A stretch of DNA of 64,000 bases from Chlamydia caviae GPIC (GCF_000007605.1 NC_003361.3:992001-1056000), one strand, 5' to 3'. Positions 20,046-34,425 are shown, numbered from the stretch's first letter. The notes: generated by a model not told the origin, from the letters alone. Made by a program: numbers and translations.

Positions 20046-20461
20046 GATAGATTTCTCTCTACCGTAGTACTGGCAGGAATGATAAAAAAAATCGAAACAA
20101 CTCGAAAAAAACAAACTCTATGCAAACTAAAAGTATAGGAGAAGACACTATTACCAAAAAAGAACGTTCTTTTTGAAATCTTGCGTAAATTAAATAGCGA
20201 CAAAACCTCAACAACACTCACAAAACACAAAAAAGCTCCTCTCCAATGAAAATCAAAAGGCTGCTTCTTTTCAAAAAAGACTTTAACTAAGCATCCGCTA
20301 ACATACTGACAAACAAAGAAGTATGTAAAATAAAAAAAAGTAAAACTCATTCGCCGTTTTCTTTTCTCTAAAAAAATTGTTGCATGAATTTGAACAAACA
20401 AACTAATTAAAAATTAAAACAAGTAAAAATAGTTTAAAACAACAACTAGAGGACGCTTTTC
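20046..20461. other. Divergent AT-rich intergenic region upstream of hctA (416 nt)
   Basis: The region separates the minus-strand TPR-like gene from hctA. It is very A-rich on the plus strand near hctA. TTGAAC (20390-20395), a 17-base spacer and ATTAAA (20413-20418) form a weak candidate sigma66 promoter for hctA. AGAGGA before ATG 20462 is a good ribosome site. hctA is known in C. trachomatis to be a late gene silenced early by the small RNA IhtA; I see no such RNA encoded here. No credible gene is present. Confidence 0.45.
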
Positions 20462-20839
20462 ATGGCGCTAAAAGATACGGCAAAAAAAATGAGAGATCTG
20501 TTGGAAAGTATCCAACATGACTTAGACAAAGCCGAAAGAGGAAATAAAGCAGCAGCTCAGCGAGTACGCACTGACTCCATCAAATTAGAGAAAATTGCTA
20601 AGCTGTATAGAAAAGAATCAATCAAAGCTGAAAAGTCTGGCTTAATGAAGCGCAAGCCTGCAACAAAAGCTAAAAAAGCTGCTGTTGCTAAAAAACCTGC
20701 AAAAGCTGCGCCTAAGCCTAAGGCTAAAGTTAAAGCTAAACCAAAAGCTAAAGCAGCTCCTAAAGCAAAATCCCCTGCAAAAAAGACCTCAGCTAAAGCA
20801 AAAGCCAAAAAAAATTCTTCTCGCTCCCTAAGAAAATAA
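20462..20839 (+). CDS. hctA: Histone H1-like nucleoid protein Hc1
   Basis: Hc1 condenses chlamydial DNA when reticulate bodies turn into elementary bodies, shutting down transcription. The 125-residue protein has a conserved helical N-terminus (to about residue 60, including LEKIAKLYRKESIKAEKSG). Its C-terminal half is made almost wholly of Lys, Ala and Pro (AKKAAVAKKPAKAAPKPKAK), the hallmark of histone H1-like proteins. AGAGGA lies upstream of the ATG. The gene stands alone and is followed by a strong terminator at 20863-20900. Work in C. pneumoniae described a SET-domain methyltransferase acting on Hc1; the homologue here is at 37723-38385. Confidence 0.97.
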   Translation: MALKDTAKKMRDLLESIQHDLDKAERGNKAAAQRVRTDSIKLEKIAKLYRKESIKAEKSGLMKRKPATKAKKAAVAKKPAKAAPKPKAKVKAKPKAKAAPKAKSPAKKTSAKAKAKKNSSRSLRK

Positions 20840-20862
20840 TTTTTTCCTTATTTCGGGTTTCA

Positions 20863-20900
20863 GAGGGTAATTATATTTATAACTTGCCCTCATTTTTTCT
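20863..20900 (+). terminator. Rho-independent terminator of hctA
   Basis: GAGGGTAATTATA (20863-20875) can pair with TATAACTTGCCCTC (20878-20891), with one wobble and one mismatch. It is followed by ATTTTTTCT. The stem sits 24 bases after the hctA stop, a classical intrinsic terminator. Confidence 0.85.
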
Positions 20901-21065
20901 CTCCTCTTCCCTTCTTAAAAGACTATCCCAAGAAACCCTTCCTTATGATAAAATTTTGCAGTAATTTTATCTGCAAAGGATCATATTCCCATTACATTCT
21001 TGCAGGTATGTGACACGTCTCACATAAAATCCTACTTTAAATAGAAACCTTTATAAAGGTGGGTC

Positions 21066-22271
21066 ATGCCTACAATAATGAATTGTAAACACCTAGGCAT
21101 TTGCGGAGGATGTTCCTCACCTCAATCTGCTTATGCTGATTCTTTAAAAGCTAAAGAACAGATCCTGCACGAACTCTTTGCACCTATATTTCCTCCTTCA
21201 GAGATTCTTCCTGTGATTCCTTGTGATCCCGTACTACGAGGAAGAAACAAGATGGAGTTCTCCTTCTTTCAGACAAAAGAAGGGAAGAAGAGTCTAGGGT
21301 TTATTACGCCCACAAAACCTAAACAAGGTGTTCCTATTACAGAATGTCTCATGATTCATGAAGATACTATGGATATTCTAAACCTTACACGTGCTTGGTG
21401 GGATAATCACCCTGAACTTACAGCTTATTATCCTCCTTTTAATAAGGGGTCTCTTTGTACTCTTACTGTACGTATTGGAAGTCCTGAACGAAAACTCATG
21501 GTCATTCTGACAACATCTGCAAGAGAAGAGTATGCTGTTGAAAAAGGGATTATTGAAGAATGGAAAAACGCTCTTATTAATTCTTCTCTCCCCATTGTTT
21601 CTATCATCTGGGAAGAAAAAGTTAGTGCAAAAAACGCTCCAACGTATTTCCGTTCTCACTTAATCCATGGGGAACCATTTATTAAACAAACATTAACACT
21701 GCCTAAGGATGGAAATTCTGGGGTGTTTCATGTACGGCCTAGAAGCTTCTTTCAACCCCAAAGTCTTCAAGGAGCAAAAATTATAGAAATTGCTAAAGAG
21801 TTTATGAATCCTCAAGGATCCGAAACTCTATTGGATCTCTATTGTGGTGCGGGAACTATCGGGATCATGCTCTCCGCCTATGTAAAAAAGGTTATAGGAG
21901 TAGAAATTGTCCCTGATGCTATAGATTCTGCAAAAGAAAATATCTTAATAAATAAAAAAGAAAATCTCATTGAAGTGTATCTAGAAGATGCGAAAACATT
22001 TTGTAGAAGACATCAAGACTGCCCTCCGCCAGATGTCGTTGTTATTGACCCACCACGTTGTGGAATACAAAATAAAGTTCTGAAATACCTTCTGAGAATT
22101 TTTCCAAAAAAAATTATTTACATCTCCTGTAATCCTAAAATACAGTTTGAAGAGTGTTGTAGTTTAATTTCTGCAGGTTATCACATCAAAAAAGTACAAC
22201 CTTTGGATCAATTCCCTCATTCTCCACACTTAGAAAATATTATTTTGTTAGAAAGAGAAGATAGCCTCTAG
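21066..22271 (+). CDS. Class I SAM-dependent RNA m5U methyltransferase (TrmA/RumA family)
   Basis: Expected to methylate C5 of a uridine in rRNA or tRNA. The N-terminus has an iron-sulfur cysteine set CKHLGICGGC, and a further Cys is in ITECLMIHE. The SAM site LLDLYCGAGTIGIML is near residue 257. VVVIDPPRCGI and IYISCNPK carry the catalytic motifs, the latter holding the nucleophilic Cys. The 401 residues match the family without an added TRAM domain. AAAGGTGGG precedes ATG 21066. Whether the target is 23S rRNA or tRNA cannot be decided from sequence. The Fe-S cysteines favour a RumA/RlmD-like enzyme. Confidence 0.88.
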   Translation: MPTIMNCKHLGICGGCSSPQSAYADSLKAKEQILHELFAPIFPPSEILPVIPCDPVLRGRNKMEFSFFQTKEGKKSLGFITPTKPKQGVPITECLMIHEDTMDILNLTRAWWDNHPELTAYYPPFNKGSLCTLTVRIGSPERKLMVILTTSAREEYAVEKGIIEEWKNALINSSLPIVSIIWEEKVSAKNAPTYFRSHLIHGEPFIKQTLTLPKDGNSGVFHVRPRSFFQPQSLQGAKIIEIAKEFMNPQGSETLLDLYCGAGTIGIMLSAYVKKVIGVEIVPDAIDSAKENILINKKENLIEVYLEDAKTFCRRHQDCPPPDVVVIDPPRCGIQNKVLKYLLRIFPKKIIYISCNPKIQFEECCSLISAGYHIKKVQPLDQFPHSPHLENIILLEREDSL

Positions 22272-22341
22272 GAAAAGCATTGAACCTACGCTTCCTATTG
22301 TGTTAACCTTGCCCTGTAATAACCGAAGTAAAGGTGGTTTA

Positions 22342-22695
22342 ATGTTATCTCGTTTATTCATGTGTTTTTTATTTCTTTTGAGTTCCTCATCTCTCCTAGC
22401 AGATGAAGAAGGCACTCAAGTAAAAAGTACTTTTGCTCAACCCGCTGTCATGCTAGGCATTGCCATTTTGTTCTTTTACTTCATTTTATGGCGTCCTGAA
22501 CAAAAACGCAGAAAAGCTATGGAAAAACGCAAAAACGAACTTGCGAAGGGCGATAAAGTTACCGCTATGGGGATCTTAGGAACTATTGATGAGATCCGCG
22601 AACATACTGTAATTCTTAATATTACCTCTGGGAAAATCGAAATGCTAAAAGCAGCAATTTCTGAAATTTTGAAACCCGACGGAACTAAAGCATAA
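22342..22695 (+). CDS. yajC: Preprotein translocase auxiliary subunit YajC
   Basis: Small inner-membrane protein associated with SecDF-YidC. The start at ATG 22342 has AAAGGTGG before it. An upstream in-frame TTG at 22300 gives an implausible leader. The 117-residue product has a signal-like N-terminus (SRLFMCFLFLLSSSSLLA), a single transmembrane helix (VMLGIAILFFYFILWRPEQKRRK), and the typical YajC tail (GDKVTAMGILGTIDEI). The N-terminal cleavable-looking segment is an extra compared with E. coli YajC and seems to be a chlamydial trait. It probably shares a transcript with nqrF, 119 bases downstream. Confidence 0.92.
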   Translation: MLSRLFMCFLFLLSSSSLLADEEGTQVKSTFAQPAVMLGIAILFFYFILWRPEQKRRKAMEKRKNELAKGDKVTAMGILGTIDEIREHTVILNITSGKIEMLKAAISEILKPDGTKA

Positions 22696-22814
22696 GCTTT
22701 AAGATATAGAGATTTACTTTCTGTAGCATTAGAGAGATCTACATTGATTTTTTATAAGCCAAGTTATAACTTGACATCATAAGCTCTTCAAAGAAGTCGA
22801 GGATTTTTAGAATC

Positions 22815-24110
22815 ATGACTTGGCTTTCAGGCCTATATTTTATCAGCATTGCTAGTTTAGTATTTTGTGTTATAGGTTTGATACTTTCTGGGATCATTCT
22901 TATTTCCCGCAAATTTCTAGTTAAAACCCACGCTTGCAAGCTTAAGATTAACGACGACGACTCTCTCACAAAAACAGTGGATAGTGGTCGCACTCTGTTG
23001 TCTTCTCTTTTAGATTCGGGGATTCCCATACCTTCTCCGTGTGGAGGTAAGGCTACTTGCAAACAGTGTAAAGTAAAAATTGTAAAAAATGCTGACCAGC
23101 CTTTGGAAACAGATCGTGCTACTTTTTCAAAGCAGCAGCTAGAGCAAGGCTGGCGTCTTTCCTGCCAAACGAAAGTGCAACATGACATGTGTTTGGAAAT
23201 AGAAGAACGTTATTTAAATGCTTCTTCTTGGGAAGGTACAGTGGTTTCTAATGATAACGTCGCTACATTCATAAAAGAGCTTGTTGTATCGGTTAGTCCT
23301 GAACATCCTATCCCCTATAAGCCTGGGGGATATTTACAAATCCGCGTTCCTCCATATAAAACGAATACTTCCGATTGGAAGCAAACCATGGCTCCTGAAT
23401 ACTATAGTGATTGGGAACATTTTAATTTATTTGATCGGACTATCGACAATAGCCTCCTAGAGTTGGATTCTGCAAACAAAGCATATTCTCTAGCTTCATA
23501 CCCAGCAGAACTTCCGGTTATTAAATTTAACATCCGTATTGCAACACCACCTTTTATTAACAACGCTCCCAATCCAGAGATTCCTTGGGGAATATGCTCA
23601 TCGTATATTTTTTCATTGAAACCTGGAGATAAGATTACTGTCTCTGGTCCTTACGGAGAATCTTTCATGAAGGAAAATAACCGTCCGCTGATTTTTTTAA
23701 TCGGTGGTGCGGGTTCTTCATTTGGAAGAAGTCATATTTTGGATCTCCTATTAAACAAGCACTCCACAAGAGATATCACCTTATGGTACGGAGCACGTTC
23801 TCTAAAAGAGAACATCTACCAAGAAGAGTATGAAAAGTTAGAAAAGGACTTCTCTAATTTCCATTACCATTTAGTATTGTCAGAACCTCTTCCTGAAGAT
23901 ATCGACTCAGGTTGGGATAAGAATGACCCTGAGAAAACGAATTTTCTATTTCGGGCTTTTGAGCTTGGTCAGCTCAGTAAACTAAGCAATCCTGAAGACT
24001 ATTTATATTATGTATGCGGTCCACCTCTACACAACAGTAGCATCTTAAAATTACTCGACAATTATGGTGTAGAGCGATCTTCTATAATTCTCGATGATTT
24101 CGGAAGCTAG
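22815..24110 (+). CDS. nqrF: Na+-translocating NADH:quinone reductase subunit F
   Basis: NqrF is the NADH-oxidising entry subunit of the sodium pump that drives chlamydial membrane energetics. Domain order is normal for the 431 residues. An N-terminal transmembrane helix (residues 3-30) comes first. A 2Fe-2S ferredoxin domain follows with PCGGKATCKQC near residue 75 and the fourth Cys in LSCQTKV. Then comes an FAD-binding domain (KPGGYLQIRVP, SLASYPAE). Last is an NAD-binding domain (LIGGAGSSFGRSHI, YYVCGPPLHNSS). The other nqr genes are not adjacent, as usual for chlamydiae. A hairpin follows the gene. Confidence 0.96.
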   Translation: MTWLSGLYFISIASLVFCVIGLILSGIILISRKFLVKTHACKLKINDDDSLTKTVDSGRTLLSSLLDSGIPIPSPCGGKATCKQCKVKIVKNADQPLETDRATFSKQQLEQGWRLSCQTKVQHDMCLEIEERYLNASSWEGTVVSNDNVATFIKELVVSVSPEHPIPYKPGGYLQIRVPPYKTNTSDWKQTMAPEYYSDWEHFNLFDRTIDNSLLELDSANKAYSLASYPAELPVIKFNIRIATPPFINNAPNPEIPWGICSSYIFSLKPGDKITVSGPYGESFMKENNRPLIFLIGGAGSSFGRSHILDLLLNKHSTRDITLWYGARSLKENIYQEEYEKLEKDFSNFHYHLVLSEPLPEDIDSGWDKNDPEKTNFLFRAFELGQLSKLSNPEDYLYYVCGPPLHNSSILKLLDNYGVERSSIILDDFGS

Positions 24111-24433
<323 letters not shown>

Positions 24434-27400
24434 CTAGCCTTGATTATATATCCCCAAAGGGAGCTGTCCTAGCTGTCCTAAAGTATTAAATAAGACATCT
24501 CTTCCCCACCAGCTAATCCCTACGCTATCAATAATCCCACTTCCTAGTTTGATTAGATGGATCTTCTTTTCAAAAGCCCCATAAAAACTTTCCTTATTAT
24601 TAAGATCGCTTGCAACTTGATAAAAACGGCTTCTTAATAAAGGCTTTTCTTCCCGATATCGCGAATTAAACGTAATATTCGCACAAAGCCCTAAGCCTAC
24701 TGTCTCAGTCACATTTTCTTGATAAACTTGCTTCTGGATCTGATGGGCTTGAATGTAGTTAAATAAGACGGATTGGGCATGCCAATTACGAGAAGTGTCT
24801 CCCCCACTAATGGTGAGTTTCAATGTTCTGGATCCTGAAGATAACCCTGATCTCTTATCCTTAACTTCAAAGGTATACGAAGCCTCCGTCTGACTTCCTG
24901 TTGGCGTTCCTGTTAGTTTGACTGTTTGAGTGACTCCCGTGCCATCCAGACTCATTTTTAGCCCTGTCGGCAAACTTGTGGGCACTATCAATTCATAGTC
25001 CCCACTTCCATGAGTGATAGATAAAACTGTTAAATCCGCAGCCACATTCACAGGAAGCGTTTTGCTATAAGTTGTTTGTGAAAAGGCCAATTTTTGAACA
25101 ACCGCCAATACAAAGGAAGATTGCACCTCAGCTCCAGTTCCTCCATCTCGAATGGTAAAGGTAAAAGTCTCCTGTCCTGCTGAGGTCTCCACTTGTGGGG
25201 TTCCATATATGGAACCATCATTAGTTCTCCAAGATAGTCCCGCTGGGAGCGCTGGCGAGACCTCCGTGAAAGTAACTGCTTTTCCTGATACAGCAGAAGT
25301 GGCTACTAGCGGAGTGTAATTCAAGTAGCTCCCAATAACCGCAACCTTATTTTTCTCTTTCTCAGTTATCGTAGGACCAGTAGCAACCGTTAACATTAAC
25401 GTCATAGGAGAGCGAGGAGAATGATTCGCATCTGTAACCGTCACAGAATATTGCGTTTGATTACTAATTGTTGTTGCTGTTCCAAAGATCTCTCCTGTTG
25501 TAGTATTTAACTGCAATCCGTTAGGAAGAGTTGGAGTAACCGAAACACTATAAGGAGTTACCCCTCCAGATAAAGCACATATTGGGAAAGATACTGGAGT
25601 GTTTACTCCTAAAATCTTCTGATAAGTACTCTGCTGAGCAACAAAACTAGAAGCAACCCCTAATTCAAAATCCGCTTCACTATCAGAGCCTGACTTGCCG
25701 TCCCGAACAGTCATAGTATATACCCGTAAAGGAGACTCTTCTGTTGGAGTTCCTGTAATCTCCCCAGTTGCGGAGTTTAAGTTAATTCCAGCAGGGAGAG
25801 TCGGGGTAACATTTGTAAAACTCACCGTTCCATCTGGAGCAGAAGGCGACGCAGTTATGGGTGTATAATTAGTACCTCCCTGTGTTGTTGAAGTATTCTT
25901 TGTTAACATTTTCTTTGGTACTGCAATCGTTACCTTAGCTCCGGTTACGACTGACAAGTTAATCGAAATATTTTTAGATTCCCGCTGCTGATCCTGAACA
26001 GTAAATACATATTCCTGCTCTTGAATCTGCCCCGTCCCTAATCGACCTGATATTACTCCAGAAGCATCCACGGTTAATCCATTAGGTAAAGCTGGAGAAA
26101 CTGAAACCGTATAAGGAGGCTCTCCTCCTGTAATTTCAAAAGCATGAATATTAACATGGCTATCGGTTGATAGAACACGACGGTATAATTTCTGAGAAAC
26201 TACAAAAGGAGGATTCACTACTAAGGAAAATGTTGCTGAGGCTCTCTGCGTGCCATTACTATCTCCGACATATACAGTGTAGCTTGTTTCTGGAATCCCA
26301 ATTTCAGACTGTACGGTCCCGGATATTTTCCCTGATCTAGGATCTAATTGTAACTGATTAGGTAAAGAAGGCTGAATCGACCATTGCTGTGTCCCTGAAA
26401 AGGATGAAGTCACCGATATCGGATTTTTTCCTGCGGTATAAGATTTTGCTGTCACTACAACCTTGGGACTATCTACCTGCAATACTGGTAAAAACTCTAA
26501 TCTTGCTGTTTGTGAATCGCTATTCGAAGTCGCACTCACTGTAGTTTCTCCTGAATAGGTATTCGTTAGAGAGACTTTAACTTGCCCTTGAGAATCTGAA
26601 GTCAACGATGAGGCATCTAGTGTAGCGTGATTTGACGCTGCTACCGTAACAGGAAAATTAGGAATAGGATTATTATGCGCGTCAATAATTCTGAATATAA
26701 CTTCTGCTTTATCTTGACCATTTGCCGGCTGATTATTTTGTAAAATCGTAATGGCTCGCGAAACTTGTGCTGTCGTCTTATCAGGAACAAAAAGAATCGG
26801 TATTACATCTACAACCTGATTAACTATGACGTCTACCTCCACTAGAGAGGCCTCTGTTGTCTTAATTGGGGGAGTGAGGACTTTCCCTTGAGAATCTGTT
26901 AATAATACTTCATATCTTTCTTCTGACCCTTGAGCATAGCGAACTAATACTTCCTTTCCGATCAAAGGACCATGCGTTCCAATCACCGTAAACTCGATCT
27001 GTACAGCATCTCTATCGTTAGCGACCGGAGTAAGATTAGCTAGATCTGCAACAACTTGCCCGTTAAGTAAATATTGCCAATTTATAGAAATTTGGGGATC
27101 TTGATTAACTGTGACGGTTAGCGTCCCAGTTTTTGAACGTTGTCCAGTAGAATCTACCGCAAATATGTTAAGAACATAGTTGTTTGTAGGAGTTGTTTTT
27201 TGTTTTGAAGCTAGCTGAAGCTTATGCGGAGGAAGAGTTATCTTATATTCCGCTTCTGATTTCCCAGATGTTACCAAAGAAATCTCTCCTCCAGCCTCGG
27301 TAAATTCTCTGGATTCCCATTCAAAGTACGAAATAGTTTTAGTATCAGGACACTTTAATAAAACTGTTAAAGAGGTATATTCAACATCCGATATCGTTGA

Positions 27401-28310
27401 GGGAGTAACCAATATATTGTAAGCATCTTCAGTATAGTTAAAGACAATAACGTTATTTCTGCTAACAAAATTATAACGGTTTTCATTCAGAAATCGCATT
27501 CTCGCTACAGCATGAGGATTAAGTTGCGCTACGAAGCTTTCTCCAAATTGATAATTTAGTCGTAAATTAAACATCGTATAATGACGAGAGTTGCTGCTCA
27601 TACGATGATCCAATCCTAAAGAAAGGAGCGGAAACGGTGTAAATTCCGCCCCTGTTGTAATCACAAAAGGATTGTTTTGCAGATCCGTTCTTCCAAAAAG
27701 GGAAACATTTTTCCCAAAATACTGCTCATAAAAAATCTTTCCTCCTAAGCGAGGAAGGAAAGGCAACCAACAATGTAAACGAAGATCTAAACCATGTGCA
27801 GGAGCTTCTTGATAATTTGGACGAACAGAAGAAGGGCTCTTAGAAGACAAACCAATGTAACCATTCATAGAAAACTGTAAAAAGTCGGCCAAGATTCTAG
27901 CCCAAAGCCTAATCTAGAATGATTCTTTGTCAGATCATAATCATAAAACGCATTCGCTCCTAACATCCAATTTTTTCTAACCCCCCCCCCCCCAGATTTA
28001 AGGTATCTCTGTGATCAAGATTATGTCTAAACCCTAGTTGAGAGAATATAAGTGATTCCAGAGAGTCGTACCAAGGGAAAAGCCAATCGATCGCCGTATG
28101 TTCAAAAGGATATTCTCTATCTCCAGGGAAGAAATCTAAACGTAAACTCCCTAATCCAGACAAAGGATTATCTTGGGAATAAGGAATTTCATTTGAATGG
28201 GCAATTTTGCGAAGAGAATTTTGAGTAGAAATATCCTGTTCGTCTCCGAACAAAGATAAAAAAGCTAAACTCAAACACAGAAATAAAAAGACCTGTATAT
28301 CTTTATACAC
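24434..28310 (-). pseudogene. Inverse autotransporter (invasin/intimin-like adhesin), frame broken by poly-G tract and a second shift
   Basis: Outer-membrane adhesin of the invasin/intimin (type Ve) family in three reading frames. The first frame (GTG 28310 to a stop at 27960) holds a signal peptide (VFLFLCLSLAFLSLFG) and the start of the beta-barrel (GSLRLDFFPGD, LGFRHNL). After a run of 13 G (27993-27981) the barrel continues one base out of frame as WMLGANAFYDYDL and HSRLGFGLESW. Near 27888 the frame shifts again to ADFLQFSMNGYIGLS and stays open to 24434. The barrel is followed by Big_1-like Ig domains and six tandem He_PIG-like repeats of about 90-97 residues (around 24810-26460), then a C-terminal domain without a named family. 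Reconstructed length is about 1290 residues. Poly-G length change could restore only the first shift. Confidence 0.85.
27981..27993 (-). repeat. 13-base homopolymer (poly-G in the coding strand) inside the autotransporter
   Basis: Thirteen C on the plus strand read as G in the gene. With 13 the frame runs into a stop seven codons later (LEKIGC then TAG). With 12 it hits TAG at once. With 11 or 14 it continues into the conserved beta-barrel sequence. This is the layout of slipped-strand phase variation, known for poly-G tracts in chlamydial pmp genes. Confidence 0.85.
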
Positions 28311-28509
28311 ACATATTTCTCTTAATTGTGATCGATACAGATGTTTGGGCGCACCGATATGAAATAAAGAAGTCGAAAAATACCTATAGGTGCAATGTAC
28401 AAAAAAAACAGAAAATCAAAAACAAAAAAATGAGGTAGCGGTTATCCCACTTCTCTTGTGTTTCTGTTGTGAGAAGAATGAAAAACCCGAGATCTGAAAG
28501 AATACGGGC

Positions 28510-28539
28510 AAAAAAAAGGAGAATATTTCTATTCTCCTT
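28510..28539 (-). terminator. Intrinsic terminator of the rRNA operon
   Basis: On the minus strand AAGGAGAATA (28539-28530) pairs perfectly with TATTCTCCTT (28525-28516) around a 4-base loop. It runs into a stretch of eight T. It lies about 36 bases past the 5S 3' end. Confidence 0.9.
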
Positions 28540-28574
28540 ATAAAAAACTCAGTTTACGAGTCAAAATAACTAAA

Positions 28575-28691
28575 AGCTTGGCAACGACCTACTCTCCCAT
28601 ACTCTTGTGTATAGTACCATCGGCGATAAAAGGCTTAACTTCTGAGTTCGGAATGGGGTCAGGTGTGTCCCTTTTTCCATTATCACCAAGC
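28575..28691 (-). rRNA. rrf: 5S ribosomal RNA
   Basis: The minus strand begins GCTTGGTG (28691-28684) and ends CCAAGC (28581-28576), which close the terminal helix. Internal segments match 5S sequence, including the loop with CCGAACTCAGAAGTTAAGCC. The length near 117 is normal. Ends are good to about 2 bases. It is the last gene of the operon. Confidence 0.93.
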
Positions 28692-28810
28692 AAATTCTTG
28701 TAACGTAACAATTCACGTATACTAATAGACGCTTAAGAGTGTCTTTAGTATCAACTTACATCGATCGATTTATTTCAACAAAAAAGCCTATTGAGCTTTT
28801 TATATGATAA

Positions 28811-31748
<2,938 letters not shown>

Positions 31749-31977
31749 TGTAAATTATTGATCCATGCAAGTTAACTTCACCAAAGACAGATATTCTTAA
31801 ACGTCTATTATTATATGTGAATTTACTTGTTACCATATTATTTACATAACATACTTGATCGTAAACTGAATGTTTTGGAAACGAGCGCTTAACAATGCAA
31901 AAGAAATAGAATACAAGTTTTCAAAGACGCTTGCCCAACCTAGTCAAACCATCCTAAGACGGCCATCCTTATCCTTA
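31749..31977 (-). other. 16S-23S internal transcribed spacer
   Basis: The spacer of about 229 bases between 16S and 23S holds no tRNA gene on either strand, unlike many bacteria but usual for Chlamydiaceae. It is AT-rich and presumably carries RNase III processing stems. Confidence 0.8.
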
Positions 31978-33529
<1,552 letters not shown>

Positions 33530-33713
33530 AATAAATTTAAAAATTAACGGATTTTAAAAATCCGAACAAGCATTCTTTATACTGGCTTGCATTCTATCTC
33601 ATTTGCATTGTTAAGAAGAGAAGATCAGCTATGCTGAACCCTCGTTTGCGCATCCACATCGAAGTGTGAACTTTTCCTTCTTTCGCTTTTCGCGGTGAAG
33701 AAGAAATCAATAT

Positions 33714-33741
33714 CTTATATAAACGGCATTTATTTATGCAA
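33714..33741 (-). promoter_or_regulatory. Candidate sigma66-type promoter of the rRNA operon
   Basis: On the minus strand TTGCAT (33741-33736), a 16-base spacer and TATAAG (33719-33714) form the best sigma70-like match upstream of 16S. Transcription would start about 175-180 bases before the mature 16S end. It was placed by consensus only. Confidence 0.4.
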
Positions 33742-34123
33742 CATATTTTGCTGCACTTTTTTCGATTCGCAAATGACGTAAATTGAATTTATGCCTTTAC
33801 AGGGCTGTCTGAGCCGGAAAATTTCGATTTATTTTTTTCTGTTTTTTTGTTTTTTAGCTGCCAATCTAGCCGTCTTGCAAACCTACGTAAACCTATTGAA
33901 ATTCTGTTTATTACCACAGCTTCGGCAACGCTCTTAAAACGGCTTTATTGTATAAAAAATTTGACTTTGGTTCTGGCTAGGATTGTAAAGTTTCCCTATT
34001 CCATAGGTATAGAGAGCTCTTATCCTGTATAGCTCTCTTCTATTCCTAGAACTATCTATAGGATTTAGCGGCATTTCCCTTAATTAAGAAGGGGCTTTTG
34101 CCTGTCCTATGAAAAATTTCAAT

Positions 34124-34143
34124 CTGTCGTATGCATACGACAG
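34124..34143. repeat. Perfect 20-bp palindrome
   Basis: The half-site CTGTCGTATG is followed directly by its reverse complement CATACGACAG with no spacer. It lies in the noncoding region 207 bases upstream of tRNA-His and about 595 bases from the 16S end. A protein-binding operator is possible; no function is known to me. Confidence 0.6.
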
Positions 34144-34350
34144 CTTCTTGCAGGAAAACTAAGACTCTGAGCTACATCTGTTAGAATTAAAGAAGTATTT
34201 AGGATCTTACTCGAGAAAATACTCTATGCGCTAACCCTATTTATAAGCTCGATTAGCTTAACTAGTGAATTATGTTTGAAATCTCAGGCTTTTTGTCTTG
34301 GATAAATATTATCGTCGAGATAATATTTTCCCTTAGCTTTCATGGCTTAT

Positions 34351-34425
<75 letters not shown>

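Larger units (their letters stand above)
33530..34350. other. Noncoding region between 16S rRNA and tRNA-His (821 nt)
   Basis: The part next to 16S is the likely pre-rRNA leader, including a near-perfect stem CGGATTTT/AAAATCCG at about 33548-33564. A candidate promoter is at 33714-33741. Further right are an 8-bp stem AGAGAGCT (34011-34018) with AGCTCTCT (34031-34038), a short CCCTT/AAGGGG hairpin near 34078-34095, and a perfect 20-bp palindrome at 34124-34143. Short open frames are AT-rich and have no protein-like features. The rest presumably holds the tRNA-His promoter. Confidence 0.6.

Noticed and set aside
20042-20401. Minus-strand frame of 119 codons upstream of hctA, rich in Phe
   Set aside because: The composition follows from A-rich plus-strand DNA. 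There is no ribosome site, and it overlaps the start of the TPR-like gene in another frame.
22739-23188. Minus-strand frame of 149 codons opposite nqrF
   Set aside because: It is antisense to the well-supported ferredoxin domain of NqrF and has no motif of its own.
31749-31977. tRNA-Ile or tRNA-Ala in the 16S-23S spacer
   Set aside because: No cloverleaf or T-arm sequence is found on either strand.
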